Shown piece after piece: positions 55,676 through 64,000 of a stretch of 64,000 nucleotides of DNA (its first letter is position 1; every line of letters begins with the position of its first letter). Under the pieces are notes generated by a model that saw nothing but the letters and a program-made list of their open reading frames with translations, did no database searches and was not told the origin of the DNA. This stretch comes from Pandoraea oxalativorans (lineage in GTDB: Bacteria; Pseudomonadota; Gammaproteobacteria; Burkholderiales; Burkholderiaceae). A program made the position numbers and the translations under genes. The stretch spans positions 248,001 through 312,000 of the forward strand of contig NZ_CP011253.3 of NCBI RefSeq assembly GCF_000972785.3, in the 5' to 3' direction.

Positions 55676-56926
55676 ATGTTTCGTGACGAAGCGTTGGCGG
55701 CGGGACATCCCAGATGGTTGGGGGACGTTCTGCTCGTGCAGCCTTTGCCCATCAAAGTGGGCGCGGTCGGTGCGGCGCTGGCGGCTTGCGTTGTCGTTGC
55801 CTTTCTGGCATTCGGTACCTACACGCATCGGGTCGCGGTCGTCGGACGGCTCATGCCAGCGTCCGGTGTGGCGAAAATCTACGCACCTCAGTCGGGAGTT
55901 GTGACCTCGCGTCTTGTCAGCGAAGGGCAACGGGTGAGTCGGGGTGATGTGCTGTACGTGGTTTCGTCCGAGCGTCAGCAGCGCGCGGGTGAGGGGGTTC
56001 ACGCCTCGGTGACGGGACAGATTGCGGCTCGGGCGGCATCGCTGAAGGCGGATATCGAAGAGATGCAGCGTGTACATTCCATCACCCGCCACGCGCAGCA
56101 GACGACTGTCGATACGTGCAAGGACGAAATCGTCAAACTTGACGCGCTAATTCGTCATCAAACGCATCGCGTCGCACTCGCGAAGGAGAACCACGAGCGA
56201 TACACCCGATTGCTTGCACAGGACTTCGTGTCACGCGAGCGTGCACAAGAGAAGCACGCGCAATATCTGGAGCAGAACGCGCGGCTGAGCGCACTTCAGC
56301 GCGAGCGGGTCGTGGCCGTACGCGCCTTATCCGAGGCGCGCCGTGTGTTTGAGTCGATGCCGTTGGCGCAGCATCGCGAACTTACAAACAGTCTGCGCGA
56401 ATTGGCCAAGGTGGAGCAGGAGCGGGTCGAGAGTGAAGGAAAGCGGGAGTTCTCCGTCGTGTCTCCCGTCAGCGGGGTTGCTACGGCTATTGTTGCAGAA
56501 ACTGGACAGAACGTTTCCACATCGACGCCGGTCGCTTCGATCCTACCCGCCGATGTGTCGCTCGAAGCCCATTTGTACGTGCGCAGCCAAGCGGTGGGGT
56601 TTTTGAGGCGGGGCGACCGCGTGCATCTGCGTTACCGTGCGTTCGCCTATCAGCAGTACGGGCATTTTGTCGGCGTCGTCACGTCGGTATCTGAAGCCGC
56701 GCTGCCGCATTCGGAGCTCGCCGACGTCGACGCTTACGAGGGGCGATATGGGGCACAGGTGCCGGTCTATCTCGTGAAGGTCGGCATCGGCGATGCGCTG
56801 TCGTCTCGAAGTCGGCAGCTCCCCTTGCGCGCGGGAATGATGCTCGACGCCGACATCATGCGTGAGACGCGCCGACTCTATGAGTGGGCATTGCATCCGC
56901 TGAGGAGTCTCGGGGAGCGGATTTAA
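55676..56926 (+). CDS. HlyD-family membrane-fusion protein of the RiPP exporter
   Basis: A 416-residue type I secretion adaptor (CvaA/HlyD-like). One membrane helix (AVGAALAACVVVAFLAFGTY) is near residue 30-50, then a biotinyl-lipoyl half-domain (IYAPQSGVVTSRLVSEGQRV), a long coiled-coil hairpin (about 120-250) and the returning lipoyl half (FSVVSPVSGVATAIVAETGQ). It bridges the inner-membrane ABC exporter encoded 13 bases downstream and the TolC-like protein. No strong ribosome site is seen. Confidence 0.87.
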   Translation: MFRDEALAAGHPRWLGDVLLVQPLPIKVGAVGAALAACVVVAFLAFGTYTHRVAVVGRLMPASGVAKIYAPQSGVVTSRLVSEGQRVSRGDVLYVVSSERQQRAGEGVHASVTGQIAARAASLKADIEEMQRVHSITRHAQQTTVDTCKDEIVKLDALIRHQTHRVALAKENHERYTRLLAQDFVSRERAQEKHAQYLEQNARLSALQRERVVAVRALSEARRVFESMPLAQHRELTNSLRELAKVEQERVESEGKREFSVVSPVSGVATAIVAETGQNVSTSTPVASILPADVSLEAHLYVRSQAVGFLRRGDRVHLRYRAFAYQQYGHFVGVVTSVSEAALPHSELADVDAYEGRYGAQVPVYLVKVGIGDALSSRSRQLPLRAGMMLDADIMRETRRLYEWALHPLRSLGERI

Positions 56927-56939
56927 GCCAGGTGACAAT

Positions 56940-59081
56940 ATGACGAAATGGAATTACCTCGACGCATTGTTCCAGGATCGTATTCCCACGGTGCTCCAGA
57001 CGGAAGCGGCAGAATGCGGGCTTGCATGTCTCGTCATGATCGGAAGTTTTCACGGCTATCACGCCGATCTTCGTTCGCTGCGTAGCCGCTTTCCGATCTC
57101 CCAGATGGGTGCGACGCTCGCAAGCCTAGTGAAAATCGCGCAGCAGATGCGTCTCGCGAGCCGCGCCGTGAGTCTGGAGTTGGCAGCAATTGGGCAACTT
57201 CGCCTGCCCTGCGTTCTGCACTGGAATTTCGATCATTTCGTGGTGCTGGTCAGTGTCGATGGAAAAGGTGCCGTGATTCACGATCCGGCGCGCGGACGGC
57301 GGCATGTGGCTCACGGTGAACTCTCCGATGCATTCACAGGTGTGGCGCTGGAGCTTTGGCCCGACCACGATTTCGCGACGCGCGACGAACGGCGAAAGAT
57401 CCACGTCTCGCACGTGCTTGGCACGATCACGGGCTTGAAAGCATCGGTCGCGCAGCTCTTCGTGCTCGCGATCTCGCTGGAGATTTTCGTGCTCGTCTCC
57501 CCGTTCTATCTGCAATGGGTGATCGACCACGCACTGCTGTCGGCCGACAGAAATCTACTCGCGACACTCGCCCTGGGATTCGGATTTATGCTCCTTTTGC
57601 AGCATGCCATCGGCGTGCTGCGCGGCTGGTTGGTCATGCGGCTCGGCGTCGCCTGGAATGTACAGTGGCGGGCCAACCTCTTCGCGCATATGGTCCGTCT
57701 GCCGGTGAGCTACTTCGTCAAACGGCATCTTGGCGATGTTTTGTCGCGTTTTGGGGCGGTCGATGAAATTCAGCGTACATTGACGACCTCCTTCGTCGAG
57801 GCATGGCTGGACGGCATGCTGGCGGCTCTGACTCTCATCCTGATCTTCGCCTATAGCCCGATGTTGGGCGTGCTGGTTGCGGGGTTCGTCGTGGTCTACG
57901 CAATGCAGCGAATGGTGTCTTACCGGCCGCTGTTCCGCGCGACGGAGGAACATCTCGTACAGGCGTCGCTTCAGCAAAGCCATTTTTTGGAGACGCTGCG
58001 CGGTATCAAAACCATCAAACTCTTTTCCCGCGAAGACGAACGGCAATTGGCGTGGCTGGCGCTGCTGGTGCAGCAGGCCAATGCAGATGTTCGCATTCAG
58101 AAACTCACGCTATTGAATCGGCATACCAACGCGTTCCTGACAGGAGCGGAGAACATTGTAGTCATCTGGGCCGCCGCCACGTCGGTCATCGAGGGTGGGC
58201 TGAGCGTTGGGGCGCTCATCGCGCTGCTGGCTTATAAGACGCAGTTTCAAGCGCGTGTGACGTCGTTGATCGACAAATTGGCTGAGTTCAAGATGCTGGG
58301 TGTGCAGGCTGGGCGACTCGCTGACATCGCTCTGCATGCACCGGAGGTCGACGCGCAGACGCCGCCGCGACGAGCGACGAACGATGGAGTGGCGCTGGCC
58401 GTCGACGGGCTGGCGTTTCGCCATAGCGAGCATGAAGCGAATGTGCTGGAGGACGTCACGTTTTGCGTGCGTGCGGGCGAGTCGGTGGAGATCGTCGGGC
58501 CATCTGGCAGCGGAAAGTCGACTCTGGCCCATCTGCTCCTAGGCGTGTTCGCTCCCTCGGCAGGGACCATCACGCTCGCCGGTCGTGCGGTGAAGAAGTC
58601 GGATATCTCTCAACTTCGGCGCGAGATCGGCGCAGTCATGCAAGACGACGTGCTGTTTGCAGGTTCGCTCGCAGAAAACATCAGCCTCTTCGACACTAAG
58701 GCGGACGTGCCGTGGATCCATGAGTGTGCCCGTCAGGCGTGTGTGGACGACGACATTGAGGCCATGCCGATGGGATACAACACCCTCGTCGGCGATATGG
58801 GGAGCGTGCTCTCTGGCGGTCAGAAGCAGCGAATCCTGCTTGCGCGCGCTCTCTATAAGCGTCCCACCATCCTATTGCTCGACGAGGCGACGAGTCACCT
58901 TGACGTCGACAATGAGCAGCGCGTCAACGCGGCCATCCGGTCGCTTCGCATGACGCGCATCATCATCGCGCATCGTCCTCAGACCATTGCCAGTGCCGAC
59001 CGGGTGATTCAATTGCTCGACGGCAAGGTGGTAGGAGATGGGTGCGCTGGCGCCGAATCTCAGTCCGGCCTGAGACGGTGA
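56940..59081 (+). CDS. Peptidase-containing ABC exporter (PCAT, C39 peptidase)
   Basis: A 713-residue exporter for double-glycine leader peptides. The N-terminal C39 peptidase has the catalytic Cys in QTEAAECGLACLVMIG, His in LHWNFDHFVVLV and Asp in IHDPARGRR, so it should be active. A six-helix membrane domain follows (about 155-430). The ATPase has Walker [11 protein letters not shown], signature LSGGQKQRILLARAL and Walker B ILLLDEATSHLD. It should cut the precursor leader and export the mature core. It overlaps the start region of the TolC-like gene, which makes translation coupled. Confidence 0.92.
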   Translation: MTKWNYLDALFQDRIPTVLQTEAAECGLACLVMIGSFHGYHADLRSLRSRFPISQMGATLASLVKIAQQMRLASRAVSLELAAIGQLRLPCVLHWNFDHFVVLVSVDGKGAVIHDPARGRRHVAHGELSDAFTGVALELWPDHDFATRDERRKIHVSHVLGTITGLKASVAQLFVLAISLEIFVLVSPFYLQWVIDHALLSADRNLLATLALGFGFMLLLQHAIGVLRGWLVMRLGVAWNVQWRANLFAHMVRLPVSYFVKRHLGDVLSRFGAVDEIQRTLTTSFVEAWLDGMLAALTLILIFAYSPMLGVLVAGFVVVYAMQRMVSYRPLFRATEEHLVQASLQQSHFLETLRGIKTIKLFSREDERQLAWLALLVQQANADVRIQKLTLLNRHTNAFLTGAENIVVIWAAATSVIEGGLSVGALIALLAYKTQFQARVTSLIDKLAEFKMLGVQAGRLADIALHAPEVDAQTPPRRATNDGVALAVDGLAFRHSEHEANVLEDVTFCVRAGESVEIVGPSGSGKSTLAHLLLGVFAPSAGTITLAGRAVKKSDISQLRREIGAVMQDDVLFAGSLAENISLFDTKADVPWIHECARQACVDDDIEAMPMGYNTLVGDMGSVLSGGQKQRILLARALYKRPTILLLDEATSHLDVDNEQRVNAAIRSLRMTRIIIAHRPQTIASADRVIQLLDGKVVGDGCAGAESQSGLRR

Positions 59082-59092
59082 GGGGCAGGAAC

Positions 59093-60667
59093 GTGCGAGC
59101 CACTCGCCGTCTTGCCGCGTCGGTCGCCGCGCTCGCTGTGGGGGCGCTGAGCCCGATGTTGCAGGCCCAATGTGTGCCAGACGATAGCCCCGCCGGGATG
59201 TCGACACGCGCTTCGACCGATTTTCCAGTCAACGTTCGGGCAGTCGGTGCGGCTGACGCTGCGGTCGAGTTCTCGGGAGACGGAACAGTAGCGAGCGTCG
59301 ATAGGCACGACGCGCAAGTGCCGTTATCTCTGACGCAGGCGATCCGTCTAGGGTTGCAGCGCGATCCTCAGATTGCGCAGTCGTGGGCGGAAGTGAGGGC
59401 GCGAGCAGCACGCGTCACGGTCGCGCGGGCCGCCTACTTGCCATCGGCCAGCGCTGGCGCGGACGTGTCGATGACGAGTGACGCGTTAGCGACACCGGGT
59501 GGCGTTTCCCGGCGTGCCGGTTCGGGGCGCGAGGCTTCCGGGGAAGTCGGCGCAAGCTGGCTGTTGTTCGATGTTGGCGAGCGCGACGCGCTCCTGGACC
59601 GCGAGAAGTATCGTCTGGAAATTGCCGAAGCATTGACCGACGTGAGTCTTCAACAGGCGATTTTCGACGTCGCCAAGGCGCACTACCTGGCGCGTGACGC
59701 GTACGCAAGATTGCGCATTGCGCGCGACGGCGAGCTATTCTCGCAGCAGATCCTCAAGGCGGCCTGCGCCAGATTCGACGCGGGTGCTGGGGCACTGGTC
59801 GAGGTGCTGCGTGCCCGCACGGCACACGGCAAATACGTATTGCTGCGTCTGGACGCGGTGGCCGACGTCGTCGCACGGAGTAGCGAACTCGCCTCGCTTG
59901 TCGGCGCACCGCTGGATACGATTTTCACGCTTGGCGATGACGGGGCGGAAGGCGCTGCCGGAACCTCGCCACCCGCACCGGTCGACGTGATGATGGCGGA
60001 TCTGGAGCGCCGCCATCCGCTGTTGCGCAAAGCGAATGCCGAGATCCTTGCCGAGAAGGCGGCAGCAGATGCTGCGCGCCATGCGTGGGGGCCGACATTG
60101 ACGCTGGTGGCCGGCGTCGATGGTTCGGAATCGTTCGGCACGTCATACGATGTCCGTCCCGGATTGCGCGCGAGCATCGGCATTCGGATTCGCATTCCGC
60201 TTTTCGACGGAGGCCTCCGAAAGCACCGCGCGCGGGAAGCGGAGGCGCGTGTCGATCTGGCCGCCGAGCGCAAACGAGGCGTATTGCGTGAGGTGACGTC
60301 ACAAATCTGGCGGCGTCATCGCGCGCTGCTTTCGTTGTCACGGCGACGAAGTGTCGAGGTTCGTTTGTCTGGCGATGCCAGACAATCGCGCGACATCGCC
60401 CGTGAGCGCTATCGGGAAGGCGTGGGCAGCATCGAGGAGATCATCAGCGCTCAAACAGCGCTGGCCGACGCACAAGACACATTGCGGGCCTCGCGCACGC
60501 GTTGGCATCTTGAAAGGTTGGCGCTGGCGGCAAGTCTCGGCGCACTGGACAGTGCGGCAGGGGAAACGCTGACGATACGGGAGGGCGTCGAACAACGGGC
60601 TCACGCCGCCAACTTCCCCGCCGCAGCCTTATCCAGAAACCGGAACAGACGTGCATCGTCCGAGTAG
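59093..60667 (+). CDS. TolC-like outer-membrane efflux protein
   Basis: About 524 residues. The GTG at 59093 has AGGGGCAGGA upstream and gives a proper signal peptide (RRLAASVAALAVGALSPMLQAQ); GTG at 59042 would overlap the exporter gene by 40 bases. The central part has the two-repeat outer-membrane-factor pattern: LTQAIRLGLQRDPQIAQSWA and a later repeat starting EILAEKAAADAARHAWGPTL, RERYREGVGSIEEIISAQTA near the end. It completes the three-part secretion line. Its last 67 bases overlap the convergent MocR gene. Confidence 0.86.
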   Translation: MRATRRLAASVAALAVGALSPMLQAQCVPDDSPAGMSTRASTDFPVNVRAVGAADAAVEFSGDGTVASVDRHDAQVPLSLTQAIRLGLQRDPQIAQSWAEVRARAARVTVARAAYLPSASAGADVSMTSDALATPGGVSRRAGSGREASGEVGASWLLFDVGERDALLDREKYRLEIAEALTDVSLQQAIFDVAKAHYLARDAYARLRIARDGELFSQQILKAACARFDAGAGALVEVLRARTAHGKYVLLRLDAVADVVARSSELASLVGAPLDTIFTLGDDGAEGAAGTSPPAPVDVMMADLERRHPLLRKANAEILAEKAAADAARHAWGPTLTLVAGVDGSESFGTSYDVRPGLRASIGIRIRIPLFDGGLRKHRAREAEARVDLAAERKRGVLREVTSQIWRRHRALLSLSRRRSVEVRLSGDARQSRDIARERYREGVGSIEEIISAQTALADAQDTLRASRTRWHLERLALAASLGALDSAAGETLTIREGVEQRAHAANFPAAALSRNRNRRASSE

Positions 60668-62049
60668 GCGACGTTGAAGCGGAACCAGTGGCAGGGTTCG
60701 TTGTGGGCGAGGAAGAACTCGCCTGGCGCGAGCATGATGCTCTCCAGTAGCGCCGCTTCTGCCAGCTCGCGTGCAGGTTGCGTGGCGTCCGGCAGGCTGC
60801 CGCACACGAACATGCCGCCTTCCGGCTGCGCCAGCAGCGTCACGCCATGCGATTGCAACTGGGCGATGAGGCGTGCACGGGAGCGCGTCAGGCGATCCGA
60901 CAGACGTTCGATGTGTTTGCGGTGACGTCCTTCGGTCAGGATCGCGTGGACGATGCGCTCGTTGATCTCGGACGACGTCAGCCCCGCCACCATCTTGCTG
61001 CGCGCAATCTCATGCGCCAGATCGCGCGAACACGTCAGATACCCCACGCGCACCGATGGCGAGATCGTCTTCGAAAAACTGGAGACGTAGATTACGCGCG
61101 ACAAGCCATCCATCGCCGCCAGGGACGGCGTACCCGGTGGCGCAAGCTCGCGATAGATGTCGTCTTCGACGATCCAGAACCCATGCTGCTCCGCGCACTG
61201 CAAGATACGATGCGCCGACGCCGGTGTGAGCGACGTCCCCAACGGATTCTGCAACGCCGGATTCATGAACAGTGCGCGCGGGCGATGCGTCTGCGCCGCC
61301 TGCTCCAGCGCAGCGAGGTCCAGCCCCGCTTCCGTGCGGGGGATGCCCACGACGTTCAGTCCCGCCAGACGCAACACCGCCAGCAAATTGCAATACGCCG
61401 GGGCTTCGACCAGCACCGTGTCGCCCGGCTTGAGCAACGTGCGCACCACGAGATCCAGTGCCTGCGTGGCGCCGTGCGTGAGTACGATCTGCTCGGGCGG
61501 CGCGTCGATGGATAACTCGCCAAGGCGGCGCGTGAGCCACTGACGCAACGGTCCGTAACCGTGCGGATGCCCGTAGTGCGCGAAATGCGCGCCGGGGCCC
61601 TTGGACAGCGAGCGTAGCGCGCCATGCAGACCGTCCTCGTCGAGCCAACTGTCGGGGAGCCAGCCGCAACCGCTTTTCACTGCGATGGAGTCGTCCGCGA
61701 AGATTTCGGAGAGCAACCAGGCATTGGTGACTTCGCTCGCGGCGGCCCCCATCGACAGACGCCCGCCGAGGTTGGCCGAACCGGCCTCGCGCGCATCCGC
61801 CGCCCCCGCCACGAAAAACCCCGCACCGCGCCGGGCCACGAGCGTGCCGTGCGCGACCAGCCGGTCATACGCCTCCACCACCGTGAACGTACTGATGCCG
61901 TGCGCCTTCGCGAGCGATCGGATCGACGGCATGCGCATACCCGCGTGTAACGTCTGACGCTGTAACGCCCGCTCGACCTCCCGCACGATCTGGTCGACGA
62001 GCGCTTCGGGTTGCGCGCGGTTCAGGGTAAAGGCGAGCGGCTGGACCAT
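60601..62049 (-). CDS. MocR/GntR-type regulator (GntR HTH plus aminotransferase-like domain)
   Basis: A 482-residue PLP-dependent regulator. The start is the ATG at 62049, MVQPLAFTLNRAQPEALVDQ. An N-terminal GntR HTH (MRMPSIRSLAKAHGISTFTV) is followed by a class I aminotransferase-like domain with the PLP Lys in YVSSFSKTISPSVRVGYL. It is divergent from an omega-amino-acid transaminase gene with a 329-base gap that holds four copies of a TACAG motif. It likely senses a PLP-amino acid adduct and controls the transaminase/dehydrogenase operon. Confidence 0.87.
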   Translation of the reverse strand: MVQPLAFTLNRAQPEALVDQIVREVERALQRQTLHAGMRMPSIRSLAKAHGISTFTVVEAYDRLVAHGTLVARRGAGFFVAGAADAREAGSANLGGRLSMGAAASEVTNAWLLSEIFADDSIAVKSGCGWLPDSWLDEDGLHGALRSLSKGPGAHFAHYGHPHGYGPLRQWLTRRLGELSIDAPPEQIVLTHGATQALDLVVRTLLKPGDTVLVEAPAYCNLLAVLRLAGLNVVGIPRTEAGLDLAALEQAAQTHRPRALFMNPALQNPLGTSLTPASAHRILQCAEQHGFWIVEDDIYRELAPPGTPSLAAMDGLSRVIYVSSFSKTISPSVRVGYLTCSRDLAHEIARSKMVAGLTSSEINERIVHAILTEGRHRKHIERLSDRLTRSRARLIAQLQSHGVTLLAQPEGGMFVCGSLPDATQPARELAEAALLESIMLAPGEFFLAHNEPCHWFRFNVAYSDDARLFRFLDKAAAGKLAA

Positions 62050-62378
62050 GGTTTGACGAAAGTATGGGTAAGAACGACGAGCGAGCGTGCGCAATACGCA
62101 CTCCGTTGAACACTCAATCTGCGGTGTACGGGTAAATCCCGAGCGGCATCGTATTCGGCCCCGGCCCACGTGGCGCGGGGCGGGCGGGTGTCCGCTCCAT
62201 CGGCTGTTGCCAATACAGTTGAGACGATTGACCGATACAGAATAACCATTTTCCGAGTGACTGTACATGTCTGTACCGGTTCGCCTCTCGTAGCATCGAT
62301 CCCATCCACCCGAGGAGCGGCTTTGCGTCGCCAACCCGGGACCTCCTGATCGTGACATGCCCCTGGGGAGACCCCGCG
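62050..62378. promoter_or_regulatory. Divergent promoter region with repeated TACAG half-sites
   Basis: Between the MocR gene and the transaminase gene. ATACAG occurs at 62213 and 62235 (22 bases apart) and the complement CTGTAC at 62261 and 62271 (10 bases apart). MocR proteins bind direct and inverted short repeats, so these are good operator candidates. I see no other gene in the stretch. Confidence 0.55.
62213..62276. repeat. Four R-TACAG half-sites (candidate MocR operator)
   Basis: ATACAG at 62213-62218 and 62235-62240, and CTGTAC (GTACAG on the minus strand) at 62261-62266 and 62271-62276. Helical spacing of 22 and 10 bases places each pair on one face. Confidence 0.5.
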
Positions 62379-63707
62379 ATGAACATGAAAGACCTGAATC
62401 TCGATATGACGGCATTCTGGATGCCGTTCACCAACAACCGTCAGTTCAAAAGCTCGCCGCGCCTGTTGGTCAAGGCCGAAGGCATGCACTACACGTCGTC
62501 GGACAATCGTCAGATTCTCGACGGCACCGCCGGTCTCTGGTGCGTGAACGCCGGACATTGCCGCACCGAGATCGTCGAAGCGATCCGCCAGCAGGCCGGT
62601 GAGATGGACTTCGCACCGACGTTCCAGATGGGGCACCCGAAAGCGTTCGAAGCGGCCGCCAAGATCGCCGAGATCACGCCGCAGGGCCTTGACCGTGTGT
62701 TCTTCACGAACTCGGGTTCGGAGTCCGTGGACACCGCCCTCAAGATCGCGCTCGCTTATCACCGCGCGCGCGGCGAAGGCCAGCGCACGCGCCTCATCGG
62801 ACGTGAGCGCGGCTATCACGGCGTGGGCTTCGGCGGCATCTCGGTCGGCGGCATCTCGCCGAACCGCAAGGCGTATTCCGGCCAACTGCTGCCTGCCGTC
62901 GACCATCTGCCGCACACGCTCAACATCAAGGAAGCCGCCTTCACCAAGGGGCAGCCGACGTGGGGCGCGCATCTGGCCGACGAACTGGAGCGCATCGTCA
63001 CGCTGCACGACGCGTCGACCATCGCCGCCGTGATCGTCGAGCCGCTGGCAGGCTCCACCGGCGTGCTGGTGCCGCCGCAGGGCTATCTGCAAAAGCTGCG
63101 CGAGATCTGCGACAAACACGGCATTCTGCTGATTTTCGACGAAGTGATTACGGGCCTGGGCCGCCTCGGCAAGCCGTTCGCCGCGCAGTACTTCGGCGTG
63201 ACGCCGGACATCATCACGATGGCCAAGGGCGTGAACAATGCCGCTGTGCCGATGGGGGCCGTCGCTGTGAAGACGAGCGTGCACGACACCATCGTCGACG
63301 CCGGTAACACGGGCGCCATCGAGTTCTTCCACGGCTACACGTACTCGGGTCACCCGCTGGCCGCCGCCGCTGCCTGCGCTGCGCTCGACGTCTACAAGAA
63401 CGACGGCCTGTTCGAGCGTGCCGCCAAGCTCGCCCCGCACTTCGAAAAGTCGATCCACGCGCTGCGCGACCTGCCGAACGTCGTGGACATTCGCAACCTC
63501 GGGATGGTCGGCGGTATCGAGCTGTCGACGCGCGACGGCAAGCCCGGCGCACGTGCGCACGAGATCTTCGTCAAGTGCTTCGAGAAGGGTGCGCTGATCC
63601 GTTACACCGGCGACATCCTTGCGTTCTCGCCGCCGCTCATCATCAGCGAAGCGCAGATCGACGAGTTGTTCGGCATCGTCTCGGAAGCCATTCGCGAGAC
63701 CGCATAA
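62379..63707 (+). CDS. Omega-amino acid (beta-alanine):pyruvate aminotransferase
   Basis: A 442-residue class III PLP aminotransferase. The ATG at 62379 has GGGGAG upstream and gives MNMKDLNLDMTAFWMPFTNN, the standard start of beta-alanine:pyruvate transaminases. LIFDEVITGLGRLGKPF (PLP Asp), DIITMAKGVNNAAVPMGAV (PLP Lys) and FFHGYTYSGHPLAAAAA are clear. It transfers the amino group of beta-alanine or related omega-amino acids to pyruvate, making malonate semialdehyde, the substrate of the next enzyme. Confidence 0.9.
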   Translation: MNMKDLNLDMTAFWMPFTNNRQFKSSPRLLVKAEGMHYTSSDNRQILDGTAGLWCVNAGHCRTEIVEAIRQQAGEMDFAPTFQMGHPKAFEAAAKIAEITPQGLDRVFFTNSGSESVDTALKIALAYHRARGEGQRTRLIGRERGYHGVGFGGISVGGISPNRKAYSGQLLPAVDHLPHTLNIKEAAFTKGQPTWGAHLADELERIVTLHDASTIAAVIVEPLAGSTGVLVPPQGYLQKLREICDKHGILLIFDEVITGLGRLGKPFAAQYFGVTPDIITMAKGVNNAAVPMGAVAVKTSVHDTIVDAGNTGAIEFFHGYTYSGHPLAAAAACAALDVYKNDGLFERAAKLAPHFEKSIHALRDLPNVVDIRNLGMVGGIELSTRDGKPGARAHEIFVKCFEKGALIRYTGDILAFSPPLIISEAQIDELFGIVSEAIRETA

Positions 63708-63746
63708 GCGGGCATCCGCATTCACACAGTATTCACGGAAATCGAC

Positions 63747-64000
63747 ATGAACCAACGAGTCAGCACCGAACGTATCGAGCATTGGATTGGCGGCGCAAGC
63801 GTCGCGTCGGGCGAAGCCGAATTGCGCTTTGGCGAAGTGACGAACCCCGCCACCGGCGAAGTGATTCGTCAGGTAGCGCTGGGCGGTGCGAAGGACGTCG
63901 CTGCGGCAGTGGCTGCCGCGCGTGCCGCGCTGCCGGGCTGGCGCGCCACGCCGCCGATGAAGCGCGCTCGCGTGATGATGAAGTACCGCGAGTTGCTTGA
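63747..64000 (+). CDS. mmsA: Methylmalonate-semialdehyde dehydrogenase (CoA-acylating), partial
   Basis: The first 84 residues of an aldehyde dehydrogenase, cut off by the window end. HWIGGASVASGEAELRFGEV and NPATGEVIRQVALGGAKDV, then PGWRATPPMKRARVMMKYRE, match the N-terminus of CoA-acylating methylmalonate/malonate-semialdehyde dehydrogenases. It lies 39 bases after the transaminase gene. Together they convert beta-alanine to acetyl-CoA through malonate semialdehyde. Confidence 0.86.
   Translation, partial: MNQRVSTERIEHWIGGASVASGEAELRFGEVTNPATGEVIRQVALGGAKDVAAAVAAARAALPGWRATPPMKRARVMMKYRELL

Overview
The window looks like a chromosomal segment of a high-GC beta-proteobacterium of the order Burkholderiales, with Pandoraea as my best guess. 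The guess rests on the gene families present, on the order pyrimidine nucleotidase-slmA-metX-metW and on the order ahcY-holin-like gene-tlyA-metF. It is an inference from family resemblance, because no rRNA gene or other species marker is present. Coding density is high, and most genes sit in short-spaced or overlapping operons.

From 0.1 to 13 kb there is an aromatic-acid catabolic locus. It encodes a split class III extradiol dioxygenase (ligB-ligA), a LysR regulator with two DNA-binding domains, a complete branched-chain-type ABC importer, the three enzymes that take 4-oxalomesaconate to pyruvate and oxaloacetate (galB, galC, galD), an alpha/beta hydrolase, a SnoaL-like protein and a porin. 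No ligC or ligI is present, so gallate is a better candidate substrate than protocatechuate. From 13 to 20 kb lie an MFS exporter, a pyrimidine 5'-nucleotidase, slmA, metX-metW behind a SAM-II-like riboswitch, and an AmpG-type permease. From 20 to 24 kb, on mixed strands, lie an unknown protein, exonuclease III and a cidR-like LysR gene divergent from cidA-lrgB. From 24 to 28 kb an S-adenosylhomocysteine riboswitch precedes ahcY, a small membrane protein, tlyA and metF.

From 28 to 35.7 kb there is a dipeptide-type ABC importer (dppABCDF), a TraB/GumN-family protein and a small ParDE-type toxin-antitoxin pair. From 35.7 to 50 kb, on the minus strand, lies a large urea locus: urtABCDE (urea ABC importer), ureD, an amino-acid ABC importer without its own binding protein, then ureA, ureJ, ureB, ureC, ureE, ureF and ureG. 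UreE carries an exceptionally long histidine-rich tail. A 19-bp motif is shared by the regions upstream of urtA and of the amino-acid importer. From 50 to 53 kb lie a DUF1059-like gene, an MFS transporter and a GlxA-type regulator.

The most interesting region is 53.1-60.7 kb, which is visibly more A+T-rich in places. It is a complete RiPP (ribosomally made, modified peptide) cluster: a 52-residue precursor, a radical SAM/SPASM enzyme, a two-lobed aspartyl protease whose frame is broken at a G6 tract, an HlyD adaptor, a C39-peptidase ABC exporter and a TolC-like outer-membrane protein. The precursor's C-terminal core carries two aromatic-X-X triads (Phe-Val-Asn and Trp-Ser-Arg) of the kind converted to three-residue cyclophanes in the XYE/triceptide family. 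The cluster therefore probably makes and secretes a small bicyclic cyclophane peptide. The window ends with a MocR-type regulator divergent from an omega-amino-acid:pyruvate transaminase and the start of a methylmalonate-semialdehyde dehydrogenase gene, which suggests beta-alanine or similar amine catabolism.
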